This document shows, in pieces, positions 12,012-25,500 of a stretch of 64,000 bases of DNA (the first letter of the stretch is position 1; the number at the start of each line of letters is the position of its first letter). A program made the position numbers and the translations under genes. The stretch spans positions 58,346,023 to 58,410,022 of the forward strand of contig CM034300.1 of assembly GCA_019925795.1 (NCBI GenBank). The letters are read 5' to 3'. Origin of the DNA: Dendrobium chrysotoxum. Lineage: Eukaryota > Streptophyta > Magnoliopsida > Asparagales > Orchidaceae. Under the pieces are notes generated by a model. The model searched no databases and was not told the origin of the DNA. It worked only from the letters and a program-made list of their open reading frames with translations.

Positions 12012-13080
12012 TTAATCTCTCTCTCCATCTCTAATAGTGGCAAAATTCTTTTTCATCGGTAGTCTTAACTACCTTTCTTTCCATTAGCATCTCTACCCAT
12101 TTCTTCCTTGGGAGAGCTTAGCCAACATAAAAAAAAAGTTATATGAAAAAGGAGGTAAATCCTCTGTCCAAAAATTTGGAGTTTCACCTTCTGCCCTCAA
12201 ATTAACTAGCAGGGTGATAGTGTCAAGTCAAACCCTCAAAATCTCTATGCCAATTTTATGAACCTACATTACTAAGTCCAACTTAATATGTTGGATTTTA
12301 AAATTGTGAGGAGTCCTGTTGATCTTGTTTCAAAGATCTCGAATTTTTCAAACTTCTAGCTTTAACATTCCACTTCTAAATCAATCAATGGTGTTGAAGA
12401 GACAAGCAAATAATTCCCTCAAATTTTCTTGCTAATTTTGTAAGCCTTTAGGTTGAGTGAAGACCTGACTTATTATGTTTCAAAATCTAGAGAAAATTCA
12501 TCAAATTTTTTTAGAATCATAAATATTTTCAAAATGATGTATTGAATTCACATTGTCATATGCTACCCTACAACGCTCCATTGTAGTTTAACTTATGTAA
12601 TGAAAATTTGAATCTCATCTAAACCATAACTAATCTTTGTATTTTATCATCATATGGTAGGTTATAAGTTCTATAGCTCAGTATATATGATAAAATATAG
12701 GGTCCTTTATGATTTTCAAAATTTAATTTCAAAAATATCTAATTCCAATTCTTCTTTCAAATTCCAGAAACTCAAATTCAAACAAATAGCTAGCAAACTA
12801 ATTTTCATCTTTGAGTAGGGCTTGACCTGTGAAGAGATTGATTTTCAAAAAACAACTCGTTTAGTTTAGGATTTTAAACTTTTCAGCTGTCAATGAACAG
12901 GGTGAAACTAGTTGATATGAATGCCACTAAACTAGAAGCCCTGTGTTGAAATTGGTTCTAGGGTCAGGGGCTGAATCCCTCAATCCCAATATAGAGGAAG
13001 GAAAGTTAGAAGCTCCTATTGAGACTGTGGAAGTAAAATCTATTTTAAGGAGGGATCGAGCTCTGGGAACCCATTCATAA
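12012..13080 (+). other. Leader of the Tat/Ogre-like element, no gene seen
   Basis: This AT-rich stretch between the primer binding site and the first coding-like sequence is full of stops in all frames. I see no recognisable domain. It would be the 5' untranslated and packaging region of the element. Confidence 0.5.
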
Positions 13081-14880
13081 GTAAAAATTTGAGAAAGAAC
13101 TATTTGAGAAGAGTCAAGAAGAACATTGCAAAAGCAAGGAGAGTTATTGAAGTTAAGAATTTGGCCCGGTAGAGCTAGAGGCTGATGAGAATATGCCTAT
13201 CCCTGCCTCCTCTCCACTCCTTAAATGGAGTCATTTCTACCTCTTAGCTACTACCATAGGGGATTAGAGGGCGACTAAGATAGCTAGTTCTCCACCATGC
13301 CCGACAGACTAATCGACTACGAAGACTGATAAGGAAAAACAACTCCAAAGAGCAAGAATGCTGAGAAACATAATTCACACTTATGCTGATCAAGCGGGGG
13401 AGATGAAAGAATAATATGTCAAGCACCTAAAAGAAGTCATCTCCCACCATTTTGAGAAGGAAATTTTGAAAGATGAGAAATCTAAAGCCAAGAATTTGAC
13501 TCCCAAGCATGTTAGAAGAAATAAGAACTTTGTACGATAGCCAATGACTTTTGTGTTGGTAGATGGTTATCATTGGGTGCCATACCCTCCATCTTTTAAA
13601 ATGAAGGGTATTGTACTTACTGACTTAGATAGGGCTACCATTCTACTGGCAAATTTTGGTTGGTCCCCTCACCAAAATTTACAAAGCTGGCCTCAGTGGT
13701 GGTGAAAACCAAGAGGATTCTAAAATTAAAGGGGTGATTAAAGCCAAGGGCAAGGGGTCCAAGTCCCCAGATAGGAAGTATATCCTTAAGAAGATCAGCA
13801 AAGTTGATACCCCTCCACCCTTAGTTAAGCCACCTTAGTCTTTAGCCAAGCTGCACAAATCCCAATTAGTGGTATCCGGACACTAATTGATCTAGTGGAT
13901 CCCCTAGTTGATGTTCCAATTGCCAACCTAGTTGATATTCCAGTCACTACTTCAGTTGATTTTTTAGTTGATACCTCAGTGTATGTCCTAGAAAATCTTT
14001 ATCAAATTCCACCTGTTATTCCTGAGCTCCCTACCTAGGGATCTGAGGACTTTAGCTTGCCTTATGTAGGAGCTATCACCTTCCAAACCTCTAAATCACC
14101 TCCTAAGGTAAATGTTCCTCACCCTGCTAGGGATGCTATCCTTTGGACTACCGACCCTGGAATAGTCGAAGAAGAGGGGATAGTTCAAGATGAAGACTAG
14201 GAAATGATTGAGTAGTTAATGGCAGAGCCCCTAATGACTGATAATCTTAAGCTACAAGTTGTCATTTACAAGTTACAAGATAAGGAGTTTTATGATATAA
14301 TGGATTATAAAGGCTACTTATCCATCAACTCTGAAGAAATAGAGGTCCAACCAGTTGATGAGGTAGTACAGGAGATTAAGGATATTTTGAAGAAAAAGGA
14401 AGCTGAAGAAGCATTTAACCCAGAGTTTGATGATCTAATGATGGAAGAAGACGTGGTCACTGGTAGTATCTACATGGTTGAGACCAAGGGATAAGCTAAA
14501 GAAATTGATCCAAATAAACACTGTTCTTGCAAGGAGGAAGGTTCAGTAGTTGTTGATTCAGATTCATAAGGATTAATAAGGGCTAGGATGATGATCAGCA
14601 TATCAAAAACCTGGAGGCACAAGTCACAGATATGTTGCTATCAGTTAATGAAATGTAAGAATGCTTGGACAAGTCACAACAACCCCTACTCAAACTATAA
14701 CAACCTACCATCCAAGCATTCACTGACCAAGCCAAGAAGCCATAATCCAGCTCTAAGATGCCTGAGTCAGTGTCAACAGTCCCTCCAGTCCAACAACCAG
14801 TTTTATTAGTTCCCCTTGTTAAATAAATAGTCAATTAATAGTTTCCTCAGTCCCTCAATACCGGCCCAAAAAGATATCAA
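13080..14880 (+). pseudogene. Coding remnant upstream of gag in the Tat/Ogre-like element, unknown function
   Basis: Open stretches in related frames carry a charged helical segment (about 13350-13530), then a readable block ending HWVPYPPSFKMKG (about 13565-13605). A Lys-rich piece (13656-13838), a Pro/Val/Asp-rich low-complexity segment (about 13870-14180) and an acidic open frame of 91 codons (14219-14494) follow. I recognise no domain. Ogre-type elements are known to carry an extra ORF before gag; this may be that ORF or the N-terminal part of gag. Stops are mostly TAG or TAA one transition away from Trp or Gln codons. Confidence 0.5.
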
Positions 14881-15900
14881 GCAAATGATCGAGGACCAGG
14901 TGAGGGAAGCTTTAGACCTTTCATAAGGAATTGTATCTATTCTAAAGGGTAGACCCTACCCCAAGGAATATGATTTAGTTCTTAATCCAAATGGCTTTGT
15001 GCTAATATCCTTTAAAAGTTTCACCAGAATTAATAGCCCGAGGTAGTATCTGGCCCACTTTCGAGCAAGCTGTTGTAATGCCGGGGGGTCAGATGCGCTA
15101 CTCTTTTACTAGTTCTTTAGTGTCTTTTTGGCATAGCTTTTGAGTGATGTGCAGATCTGCCAAACAGTTTTATAAAAACTTTCAATGAACTTGAAAATTT
15201 ATTCTTAAAGAGATTTTCGATAATGCGGTAGTACACAACCGTGGGCAATCTCATTGTCCAAAAGCAAAATCTAGGAGAGTCTTTGGTTGAGTACATCTTG
15301 AGGCGGTGAAACCTCTCGATGAAGTGTGAACCCTAGCTGCAAGAGTAACATGCAGTAGAGATTCTTCTGAAGAATATCTAGGGGCCTATTACTTTTCTTC
15401 TGAAGTATTTCACAAATAAAACCTTTGAGAAGCTTCTAAACTATCCTTACCACCACATGCTTAGACACCCGATTGAGGACTTTATTATTTTTTGAGACTG
15501 GATAGAAAAGAACTTCAGGCAAGGTAACATCATCATTCCTAAAGAGTACTTGGTAGACTCAAAATAAGGGTCAGTCAAAACCATTTCTGGTAATCCTTCT
15601 AACATTTCTCTGTCAATTGAAGATGGCTGGGATATAGCTTTATCCTAGGCACTTAAAAAGTTTATTAACAAATTTTTTCATCTTTCTTAATAGCTACCGA
15701 TGAGAGCCCGAGGCCCATTCAGGGATGTTGACCTAAAGGCTTCGCAGAAGGATATTGAGATGCTTTCCTCTTCAGTAGTTATAGGAACTACTGTACTAAA
15801 TGAATAAGAAAAGAATGATATTTTTTAGAGAAGAAGTGTACTGATGAGAGATCTATTCGAGCGATGGATGGCAGCATAAAACCCCATCCTTGCTTCTGTT
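14880..15900 (+). pseudogene. Gag capsid domain of the Tat/Ogre-like element, broken
   Basis: The segment starts with QMIEDQVREAL and a Pro-Tyr-Pro-Lys-Glu-Tyr stretch (about 14950). It continues with the capsid (Retrotrans_gag) signature: HFRASCCNAGGSDALL (about 15058-15105), then, after frame changes, QKQNLGESLVEYILR-like and GPI-x-x-LLKYF-like stretches (about 15255-15420). Gag would form the virus-like particle. There are at least ten stops and several frameshifts. The match is to the gypsy capsid pattern read by eye. The capsid-like signal fades by about 15750, and a stretch with a Lys/Asp-rich sequence follows. Confidence 0.72.
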
Positions 15901-16072
15901 GTCTAACTTTTTCTTTGCCCCATCAAAAGCAAAGTGTCATAATAAAAAGCATCCTTCTGCATCAGTTTTTATGATTAGTCATAAAGATGAAATGCAAATT
16001 GATGACTCTTCCAAAGAAATTTAAAGTTTTGTTGAGATCAATCTAAATGTTCAAAAACCCGACCTTCTAGAT

Positions 16073-17290
16073 TTGACCTCTAAAGGGGATATCGAACCTG
16101 AGATCATATTAGATAGTGACCTCCCTGAAATTAACATTCAGGGGAGTCCTATCATGATAAATTGTTTAGATTCTGACACCAGCTTAGAAAATGATGATCT
16201 GGCACCTATGGAGAGTATAAACTCCAATGTACTTTTCCCTTTTGAGGATGTCAGGTAGGTGCAACTTGATGATGGTAAAGTCCTACCCCCTAGGCTTTCC
16301 CCTCAGGATAAAGTTAAATAAGTTATTTCCAATAATCTGATCTAAGTCCCCACTCAATAATACAATCTTCCTTCCACTCAGCTGGGTCCTGATATCGATG
16401 TCCCCAAGGTTGACTACAATTTTTTGGCTCACCTTAAGAAGTTTCCAGCCAAGTTGAGCATCTATGATGCCCTCATCCTGTCAAAGGAAATAAGGGAGTC
16501 TTTAATCCAAGCACTTCTCATTCCAGAGATTTGCCTGGCTCAACTGGCTTTGACATCAAAAGATGTAGCCCTCTACTTTAAGGAAATCCTAGGAGTAACT
16601 TTTTCAGATGATGACTTACTTTTGGGTACTACCGACCATAATCGCCTTCTTTACATTACTGTAAATGTAAGAAACTTCAAGTTATTAAGAGTCCTTATTG
16701 ATCTGGGTACATCAGTCAACATGATGAATGTAAATACCCTTGCCTTTCTTAAAGTTAATACTAGTAAGCTCACCACTGACAAATTGGTGCTATATGGGTT
16801 CAACGAAAAAGGCGAGAGGGCTTTGGGTTCAATCACCCTCCAGTTGGAAATTAGCAAACTCGAAATTGAAGAAAATTTTTATATAATTAATTTGACAATG
16901 TCTTTTAATGCTCTTTTGGGTAGGCCATAGATCCTCGAATATAGGATGGTTTCATCTACCCTGCATCAATGTGTCAAATACTAGTAAGATATAATTGAAT
17001 ATATGAATAAGGGTTATTTATAGCCATTCTCAATTCAAGAGATCAAGATCTATGAGGATGCCACATATTTCATACCAAAAGAGTCCTCTTTCTATCCTAA
17101 AGTTTAGATCAAAATTATGGAGGAAATAAGCGAGCAAAGCTTAAGTCAAAATCAACAATCAAAAGGATCAAAAGGAAAGATCAAAAAGTAAAAGAATCAG
17201 ATAGCAAAAATGACATTGACATCATGGTCCTTAGGCCTCCAAATATGTTATCTCAAAGAGTTGGGAGGATAGCCCAAAGGGTACATGGTT
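16073..17290 (+). pseudogene. Aspartic protease region of the Tat/Ogre-like element
   Basis: An open stretch of 168 codons (16424-16930) contains a retropepsin-like active site, VLIDLGTSVNMM, with its Asp at residue 93 (codon at 16700). The flap region follows, then the family's closing ALLGRP at the end of the open frame. After one stop, a block resembling the post-protease HQC-type motif (about 16960-16980) and a Lys-rich tail continue up to the nested LTR at 17297. The enzyme would cut the Gag-Pol polyprotein. The acidic open stretch 16073-16258 lies just upstream in the same reading direction. Confidence 0.8.
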
Positions 17291-17291
17291 G

Positions 17292-17296
17292 GGGCC
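17292..17296 (-). repeat. Target-site duplication GGGCC of the nested solo LTR (left copy)
   Basis: GGGCC at 17292-17296 recurs at 25546-25550, immediately outside the TG...CA ends of the inverted LTR. This five-base duplication defines the insertion exactly and shows that it entered the internal region of the surrounding element. Confidence 0.92.
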
Positions 17297-20200
17297 TGTT
17301 TGATTGAAAAATATATTTTTGAAAAAAGATTTAATTTTCTTTGGGAAATGATTAATTTTTGAATTTTAATTTAATAATCGAACACTTATTATGAATGATA
17401 TATCACCTCGAAAGGTGAACATATCGTTCCCTAATAGGTTCAGATTATAAATCTTGATTTATCCTGATTATCATAGTCAAACTCGAGGAGAGACAAAATA
17501 TGATCTCGAAGGATCAAAATGATGTTTAATCCAATATTTGAATATAATAATCTAGCAAAGAGATCATCAATTTCATGATCAAAGTTATAATAAGAAGACG
17601 ATATGTCTGTCTGGAGAAAGAAAATATCATTTATTATTAATCATTTAAAAATGATGATAATGATCTTTGTATTTGATTTTCCCAAAGATAATCAATTAAA
17701 GGTTTTGAAAACTTAATTTTGAAAATCAGGTCTGGGTTTCTAAATCTCCTACGAGCGCAAGCCCTCGTAGTTAATTACATCGTAGGAAACCAAAAATTTC
17801 CTACAAAAACTCTCGATTAAAATAGCGATACAAATTTCATTTTAGAATTCAAAGCTTGATATCAAAGGAGGTAGGGACTGGAATTTCAATAGGGATTGGT
17901 TCAAGATTGAACACTTATTTTTAGAGTCAAAGGAGGAAGAGTAGGAGGTGTTTTGAGATCCTGAATCTCTTCAGAAACACCTCAAACTATCCTAAGTGTT
18001 GGGCTTGAATTAGATTGAAAGAGATTTAATATTTAAGTGGTCAATTTTATTAGAAAGTGGGAAATAGATTCCCAGAGGTTGAGGTCTTAGGATTGAAAAT
18101 CTGCCTCAGATCCTAAGTCTAAAATGGGTACTGAAACTTAGTGACCCGGAACCTAGCTAATGCAATGCAAATCTAGACTTACCTCGGCCTAGATTGGGGA
18201 GCCAGCTAAACCACCTAAATGCTTTAAAATCATGTGTCCGGTCTTTTATGACAGAGTGGTTAGGGGATGTTGTTTAGGATTAGTTTAAGGAAAATGGGGC
18301 TGACATCTAGAGCAGATTTCTAATTGGCCCCCTAACTTATGTTGGGTAAAATGCTTAAGCTAGAAATACAATTAAGAATTGAACTCAATTTTTAATTTGT
18401 ATCTAATGCAATGCATGCTAGTTGATTCGAATACTTTAAAATTAGAATGAAGCAATTTTAAAATCAGGCTTAAAATAGGTTTTATCCTAGAGATTGCACA
18501 ACATCCCCTTGGACAGAACTGCACCCTAATAGGTCAGGTGGTCTGTCAAAATCCACAGGCGGGGAGGTGCCTAACAAGGTATAGAAGATTCAATATGATG
18601 TATGAAAAACTCCTGGTGAGCCTGGGCTTACTTCTTAAAGGTGTTAGAGTTTCTATCTGAGCCTAAATATTTTAAATTTAAATTAAAGTAGAAATAGTTT
18701 TGACCATACCATCACAAGCCTCCGATCAAATTCTAGGTTAAATCAAATACGACATGCAAGATCGCCAAAAAAAAACTAATAAAAGCAAGCAAATCCTAAT
18801 CGCAATCAAAACATTAATCAAAATCAATCAATAAATTAAATCAATTAAATAAATATTTAAAATAAAAGTCCATTGGCAAATGCCTTTTAATTGTACAACC
18901 TAAGGTCTGCAGGAAAAACAAAGTGGCTGGGTACCACTGACTACAACCCGGATTCTACTCCTAAGACTCAAGTAACTTTAAGAATGGGTCTTCTCTTTAT
19001 CCTTCACTTCTTCATTGCCTTGGAACTCCTTGGATCGTCGGGTCTGGATATCCAAATGAAAAGAAACTCCCCCTGAATAGGGGTGTTATCTTTTCTCTTT
19101 GGATATTTAAAAGTCATCATAATTTAGATCTCCAAATAGATAGGAACTCTCCCCTAAGGGATGTCCCTTCCTCTTTGGATTCCAAATTGGATGTTTAAAC
19201 ATCCCATTCTCAAAGTACTTAACAGTTACAACTCAATTTAAATCAAATTACATCAATAGAAATTAAAAATCTAGACTCAACAACCTGCAGGGTTATCCTA
19301 ATAATCAGTAGTTAATATTTGACATCCCAAGCAGTTAATATTTTAAGGATTTAAAATGCTCAAATTAGCCACACTTGGCCATACTCTTTTAATTTTAAAG
19401 GGGGACTTAAGCAAATTTCTGGAGCACCTGTGCAATTTAATATTTATGATTTTGCCCCCTTTAATTTTAAATGCCCTATATGAGCAAGGCCACCTACATA
19501 AGATTGAAATAGTACATATCGTTCCTAATCTAGGTGTAGATCTAACATACAATCAATCATATCACAGAGTACAGTAAATAAATAAACAATAACAGCAATT
19601 CTATTACTAGCAAATAGCATACAATAAAAGCTCAAATACCTGGCACACAGCAAAAAAATAAACACCGGACTAGCCTAAGACTAGAGTTGGTTGTCCTAGC
19701 AAACCATCTAAAGTGTGTGTAAAGGTTGTGTGGGTTTGATATGTCCTAAGTAGGATTATTAGTTAAAGTTGTTTGATGTTTTGGTTGGTTGAAAGGCTTA
19801 AACGAGTTTTAATTTGAGTTTAAATCTTAATGACTTGAAATTGATTTTAAAAGAGGTTTCAATTATTTATTAGACACCACCGTTGTTGCACACCGAGGCC
19901 GTGAAGTTTATTTCACCTTCCTTGGGGCTAATTTAATAGCCTCGTAGGCCTGGGTTACCTAGTGGTGCCTAGTAAGATTAAATGATTTACGTTTGATTAA
20001 GTTTAAAAGTTATTAAATTTTAATTAAGATTGGTTGATTACTAATTTTAATGTTGAATTAAGATTTTCTGGAATTTTTGATGATTTATTGAATTTTGGAA
20101 TTTTTTGGATTATTTTATTCATTTAATTCAAGAGTCAAAAGTTAACTTTTTGATTTAAAGTGTTTCTAGAAAGTTAATATTTTATTAAAATACTAGACCT

Positions 20201-20939
20201 TAATACGATCAATTAGATAGTAAGTATGTTAAAATTGGATTTTTTTTAGATTTTATTAGGAAGGTTTGAAGTTTTGACTTGATTTTAAACTTGATTTGAC
20301 CAAAAGTTGACTTTTTCAAAATTAATTTCTTTGTGGAAACTTAACATTTTTAATAAATATTAGACCTTAAGATGAGTTGTATGCCTTTGAGTTTTCTCAA
20401 TTTGGAGTTCATTTGAATTAATTATGAATTTTCAAAGTTTTGGGAATTTATTGAATTATTGAATTTGTTGAATTAGAGGCCTTTTGATGATTTGAATCCA
20501 AATGACCTCCAAACTCCTTGAAATCAACTTCAAAGGTCAAGAATGACCTAAGGAGTGATCTCCAAGTGTTTGGATAAATTTTGGAATTTTTAATTATTTT
20601 TAATTAATTAAATTAAATAAATATTAAATTTCAATTAAAATTAAATTAAACTTGATTTTAAAGTCCAATTAAGGGGATTTTATTTTTCATTGATTAAGGG
20701 TTCAATTCTGGTCAGTTTGAGGTATTATGTATAATTTATGGACTTAAATTTAATTTACTACAATTTCTTGAAGGTTTTAAGGCTTAATTAAGGTTTAATT
20801 TTGATTAAATTAATTAAGGGGCTTAATGACTTCAAAATTCAGTGGGAAATATTTCTAGGGCTACGAGTGTCACTAAGTTCAAGTGTTCAAAGTTTCAAGT
20901 CAATTGGAATTATATCCTAATTACTAGAATTAATCTAAG

Positions 20940-22040
20940 TTCTCTAAACAAAATCCTTAATTATTATCCTTAATGATGTCACTAAGTTAAGTGGGTTTGA
21001 ATCAAAGTTCAACTAACCCTTAGACTCAACACTAATATTATGCACACATATAAGCACAAGCAATCCCTAGATCTATGAGAGCCTTAGGTGTGTGTGTGCA
21101 CCTATACATATAATACTTGATATTTAATTGAGATAATTAATAAAGTGATTATTGAATAATTGGAGTATCATTATTCACTAATCATTCCTCCACAAATTCT
21201 ATTCATGTACTCAACCTATGCTTAAAATTTCAAGATAGATCTCTCAAATATTTAAAATTTAACATAAATATAATTTTAAAATATAATTTCAAAAATAAAA
21301 TATATATATATACATGTACATATGCATAAATATAAATATTTATGTTAAAAATATATATATACAATTAAAATAGTGTCATATTGTTTTGAGAGATCCATTA
21401 AGTTCTGGAATGATTTCAAAATAAAATATTTAATTTTTAAAAAAAAAAAATATTTAATGTAATATTTAATTACATATTGATCAAATATTTACATATCTTA
21501 AAATCATTTAAAATATATAGTATATATATTAAATTAAAATTAATGCTAAAATTAAATAATCAAACATAGTTTTTTTTTTAATTTTTACCATATCAAAGAA
21601 TAGGTTATTTAATATTAATTAAAATATCAAAGAATATTTTAATTAATATTACTTAAATATTAGGATATTTTTAAAAAAAATTCAAATTGTTTAATAAAAA
21701 TATTTAAATTAAAACTAAATTTTAAAATAAAATACTCTAAGTATTTTTTATCTGAAATTTGAAAATATTTGAAATAATATATCAAATTTTGGAAGATATT
21801 TTGATTTAGTATAATTAGATATTATCTAAAATATCTAATATTTTAATATTAGAAATAATTTAAAATATATTAAATATTTTAAATTAATTTTAATTTTAAA
21901 TTAAAGGGGTTTAAAATCTGAGCATTTTGATATATTATATGGGTTATTTGGATTTATGGTTAATTTTAAATTAATTTTTGAAGTAATAGGGATTTAAAAT
22001 GAATTAAAATAGATTTTAGAATTAAAATTAAATCAAACAG
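20940..22040 (-). other. Very AT-rich segment within the solo LTR
   Basis: About 1.1 kb of nearly pure A/T sequence with many ATATTTAAAT-like tracts and short TA microsatellites (near 21299-21312 and 21350-21360). I see no clear counterpart at the equivalent place in the left LTR. It may be an insertion or a local expansion; the limits are approximate. Confidence 0.5.
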
Positions 22041-25000
22041 CCAGTTTGCTAACACGTGGTAGCATCAGGTTCGTCCAACAAACCGCACCAATCATTGCCG
22101 GCCGCGGCCAATGATTGCTCCGTCGGCAATCATTAGCATTCAATGTGTGGGGTCCACGTGTTTTACTTAACCGAGTGAGTAAAAGTGTGGGACCATCCGA
22201 TCGAGCGTGGATCTAAACCGACGATCCATTTCATGTTAGACTGAAGATCTCTGCACTACCTGATCCCGCGATTTGAGATTAATGGCTGGGATTGAGCCAG
22301 ATCATAGGCAGTGCAGCAGGGTTGAATCAGCGGATACACAGAAACTGCGAAAGACCCGATCGGGACCATTAATCATGAAATCAACGGTCCAGGGTGGCAT
22401 GTAGTTCATACAAGATCAAACTAAGACCCTAATCATGTAAAACAGATTGTTCTCTCAAAATACTTGATGATTTTCAATGAAATTTTAAATTTAGATCTTA
22501 AACATGAACAAAATTAATGTGGAGATAATTGTTTGGATTAAAATCCGCTTTTTGAAAAGCTAAATTATCCTAAGTGATGTGACCTAGGGTTTAAATTTTA
22601 CCTTGCTTTAATGGACGAAATGAATCGTTTAATGGCTTGTTGCATTTGTAGATTGTCCACGCTCCACTTTGCTGAAGAAAGCGCGGTCCGAAAAGCTGCA
22701 GATCGACCTCCACAAGCCTTGGACCATCTTTGCTCTCGGTTGGCCGGAAAGCTCGCTGCCGACGAGCTTTTGGTGGTGGGATTCGATTGAAAACTGAAGA
22801 GGGAGGGATCTGGAGCTCTCAGAGACTGGAGGCTGAACTTGAGAAGCTTTTTTTTAGAGAGATAGGGTTAGATGAAGAATGAGGCTCATTCTCATTCCTT
22901 TCCCCTATTCAAAATGATTTAGGCAGAATGAAAGGCTAGGATTTATTTGATAGACTTCTAGGATGCTGCCAAGTGTCTTTGGAGTTGATTAGCAGCAGAG
23001 GAATAAAGGACATGAAGGTACATCCCATGTGTAAAGGGATTTGGTCTCCACTTGCACATGGGAGAGATCAAGGCGATTTGATCTCAATCCTAGGGCTAGA
23101 AATAGCTTAAGAAAGTTCCAGAAGCTAATTAGGATAGCTGGAATGGTTTAGGGTGGAGTGGATTAATTTTAAGAGGTCATTTGACCAATTTTGACTATTC
23201 CAAACCATTGATTTGATGTTTGATTAGTCCCCCATGCCACATGGAGGCTGAGATGGCATGGGAGAGGGCTTAGGGTGCTGGAATGTTGTGTTAGAAGAAG
23301 TTTGATGATTGGGATTTGAAATTTAAATTTTTGAAATAAGAATTCAAGTAGTTTGACCAAGTTTTATTATGTTGACCTGGTCAACTAAGCTTGACTTGGA
23401 TTGACCAGAGATTGAGGTGGCAGCTAGGAAGACCTAGTGAGCTGGTGAGAGGCCTTAAAAAAGATTTGATGTTGAAGGATTAGGATTTGAGTGCATTCAC
23501 ATGCATGAAAAGAGATTTGACTAAGCCATAATGGGTTGACTTAGTCAAATCATGTATGGCTTGATTCAAGGTAGATTTAAGAATATTCAAAACTTCAAAT
23601 AGGATAGGTTTGAGAATTTCATGTCATTGATTTGATTATATATAGTGACTTGACCCAAATAGATCAAGTTTGACTGGCCTTGGGTTTGGTTAACCAAGTC
23701 AACTATTGACTGGGTCAAAGGTCCAATCAAACCTAAATCCCAAAGGAAGGTGATTAGATTAATTTGAATAAATTTGAAATTGATTAACGATTTGATTCAA
23801 TGTGTAAAAGCTTAAGGGTTAAAGTGGTCAACCTAGGTTGACTTGGTCAACCAGGTTGACCCAGGGCCAACAGTTGGGCTTGACAGGTTTGATTGGGTAT
23901 CTGGAGTATAGTAGAAATGGTTTTAGGATTTGGAATGGTCATTCAGATCAAATAACCTGTTTAGGCCCTTAATGGGCCTAATGGGTCAACTATGTTGACT
24001 TGGTCAACCAGGTTAACCCAGAGTCAGGGATTAGGTCTAACCAATTCAGAATGATATTCTGAGTCTACTGGTGGTGGTCCCATAGTTTGGGGAGGTTATT
24101 TAGTCAAGATGACTTGTTTGGGCCCTTAATGGGCCTTTAGGTCAATCCTGATTGACTTGGTCAACCAGGTGAGTCCAGGGTTTGAAAATGGGCTCAACAG
24201 ATTTGGTTTGATATTTGGAGACCAATGAAGGTGGTCCCAAGGTCTGAGGAGATCATTTGGTCAAAATGACCTATTTGAACCCTAAAGGGCCTTCTTGGTC
24301 AACCTAGGTTGACTTGGTCAACTAGGTTGACCCAGGGGCTGGTTTTGGGTCCAACAGGTTTGGTTTGATATTTGAAAATTACTGGAAGTGATTGCATTTG
24401 ATTTGGAGCTCATTTGGTTTAAAGTGACTATTCACACCCCTAAAGGGTATTTTAGTCATTTTGAACCCTGGTCAACTACGGGTCAAAGTGAGTCCAAAAA
24501 AATGTAGTTTATTGCTCAATGGGTCATAATCAAGGGTCTGGAAGTGATTTGAAGCTTTGGAAAAAGCCCCAGGATCAAAATCCACTGGGTGGTAGGTCCA
24601 GTGGCATAGACTGTAAATATTTGAAGGTTTTATAGCCTTTGGATTTCAATTCAGTTTCTAGGGTTAGAGGCCTCAGAATGAGCTCAAATTTGGAGTTGCC
24701 TCTAGATACATGTCACATCAGTGTGGAACTAATAGACCTTGAATCAGAGGTCATTTGATTTGGTTTTGAATTGTTCAAAGGTTCATTGGAAAAGGCTTTC
24801 AGGACTAGGTCTTTAAGCTTTGAATTTGAATTTAGAAATCTGGATTTAAATTGGACTTTGGATTTGAATGGTTGAGCTTGAATTATCTAAGTCATTTATG
24901 ATCATTTGGATGATCATAAAATGATTAGATAGGGTTAGAGCTGGATTAAAGGCTATATAAAGGTTGAAACTATAATTGGTTTGAGAAAAGCCTGAAGTCT

Positions 25001-25079
25001 AAATATATTTGAAACTTGGATTTAATTGAAGTTTTGAATTGAGTTAAGATCTGGATGGGTTGGAGTTTAAGATTGATTT

Positions 25080-25500
25080 GAAATAAGAATAGATCAGGAT
25101 CAAGATTGATCTAATATATGGATTGATCCTAAGGTCTAGATTGATCTAAGATCTAGGTAGATCCTAGGGTCAAGATTGATCTAGAGCCTAGAGTCTAGGA
25201 GTATCCTAAAATTTAAAGTTTAGGAGTATCTTGGGGTCTGGGAACTGGAATGATCTTAGAATCTAGGTAGATCTAAGATCTAGAGTCTAATGAAGAATCC
25301 TAGGGTCTAGAATAGATCACAAGTTTAGAATTTAAAAGGATCCTAGTATCTAGAATAGATCCTAAGGTCCTGAATAAGTCTGAAGATTGGATTGATCTAG
25401 AAGAATCCTAGGGTCTAGATAATTCCTAGGATTTAGACAGATCTAGGAGTCTAGGTGGATCTAAAATCAGAATTGATTCTAGGGCTTGGATTCATTTGGA
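25080..25500 (-). repeat. Irregular GATC/CTAG-rich tandem repeat near the solo LTR end
   Basis: A loose array in which GATCCTAGGGTCTAGA-like units recur every 15-40 bases (for example near 25155, 25300, 25410 and 25470). The equivalent part of the left LTR, just inside its start (5790-5960), is a different simple CAATC-rich stretch, so this is a local expansion. Confidence 0.7.

Noticed and set aside
14588..14834. 73-codon (plus) and 79-codon (minus) open frames facing each other
   Set aside because: They lie within the degenerate coding stretch upstream of gag. The frame of the neighbouring coding blocks is different and no domain is seen.
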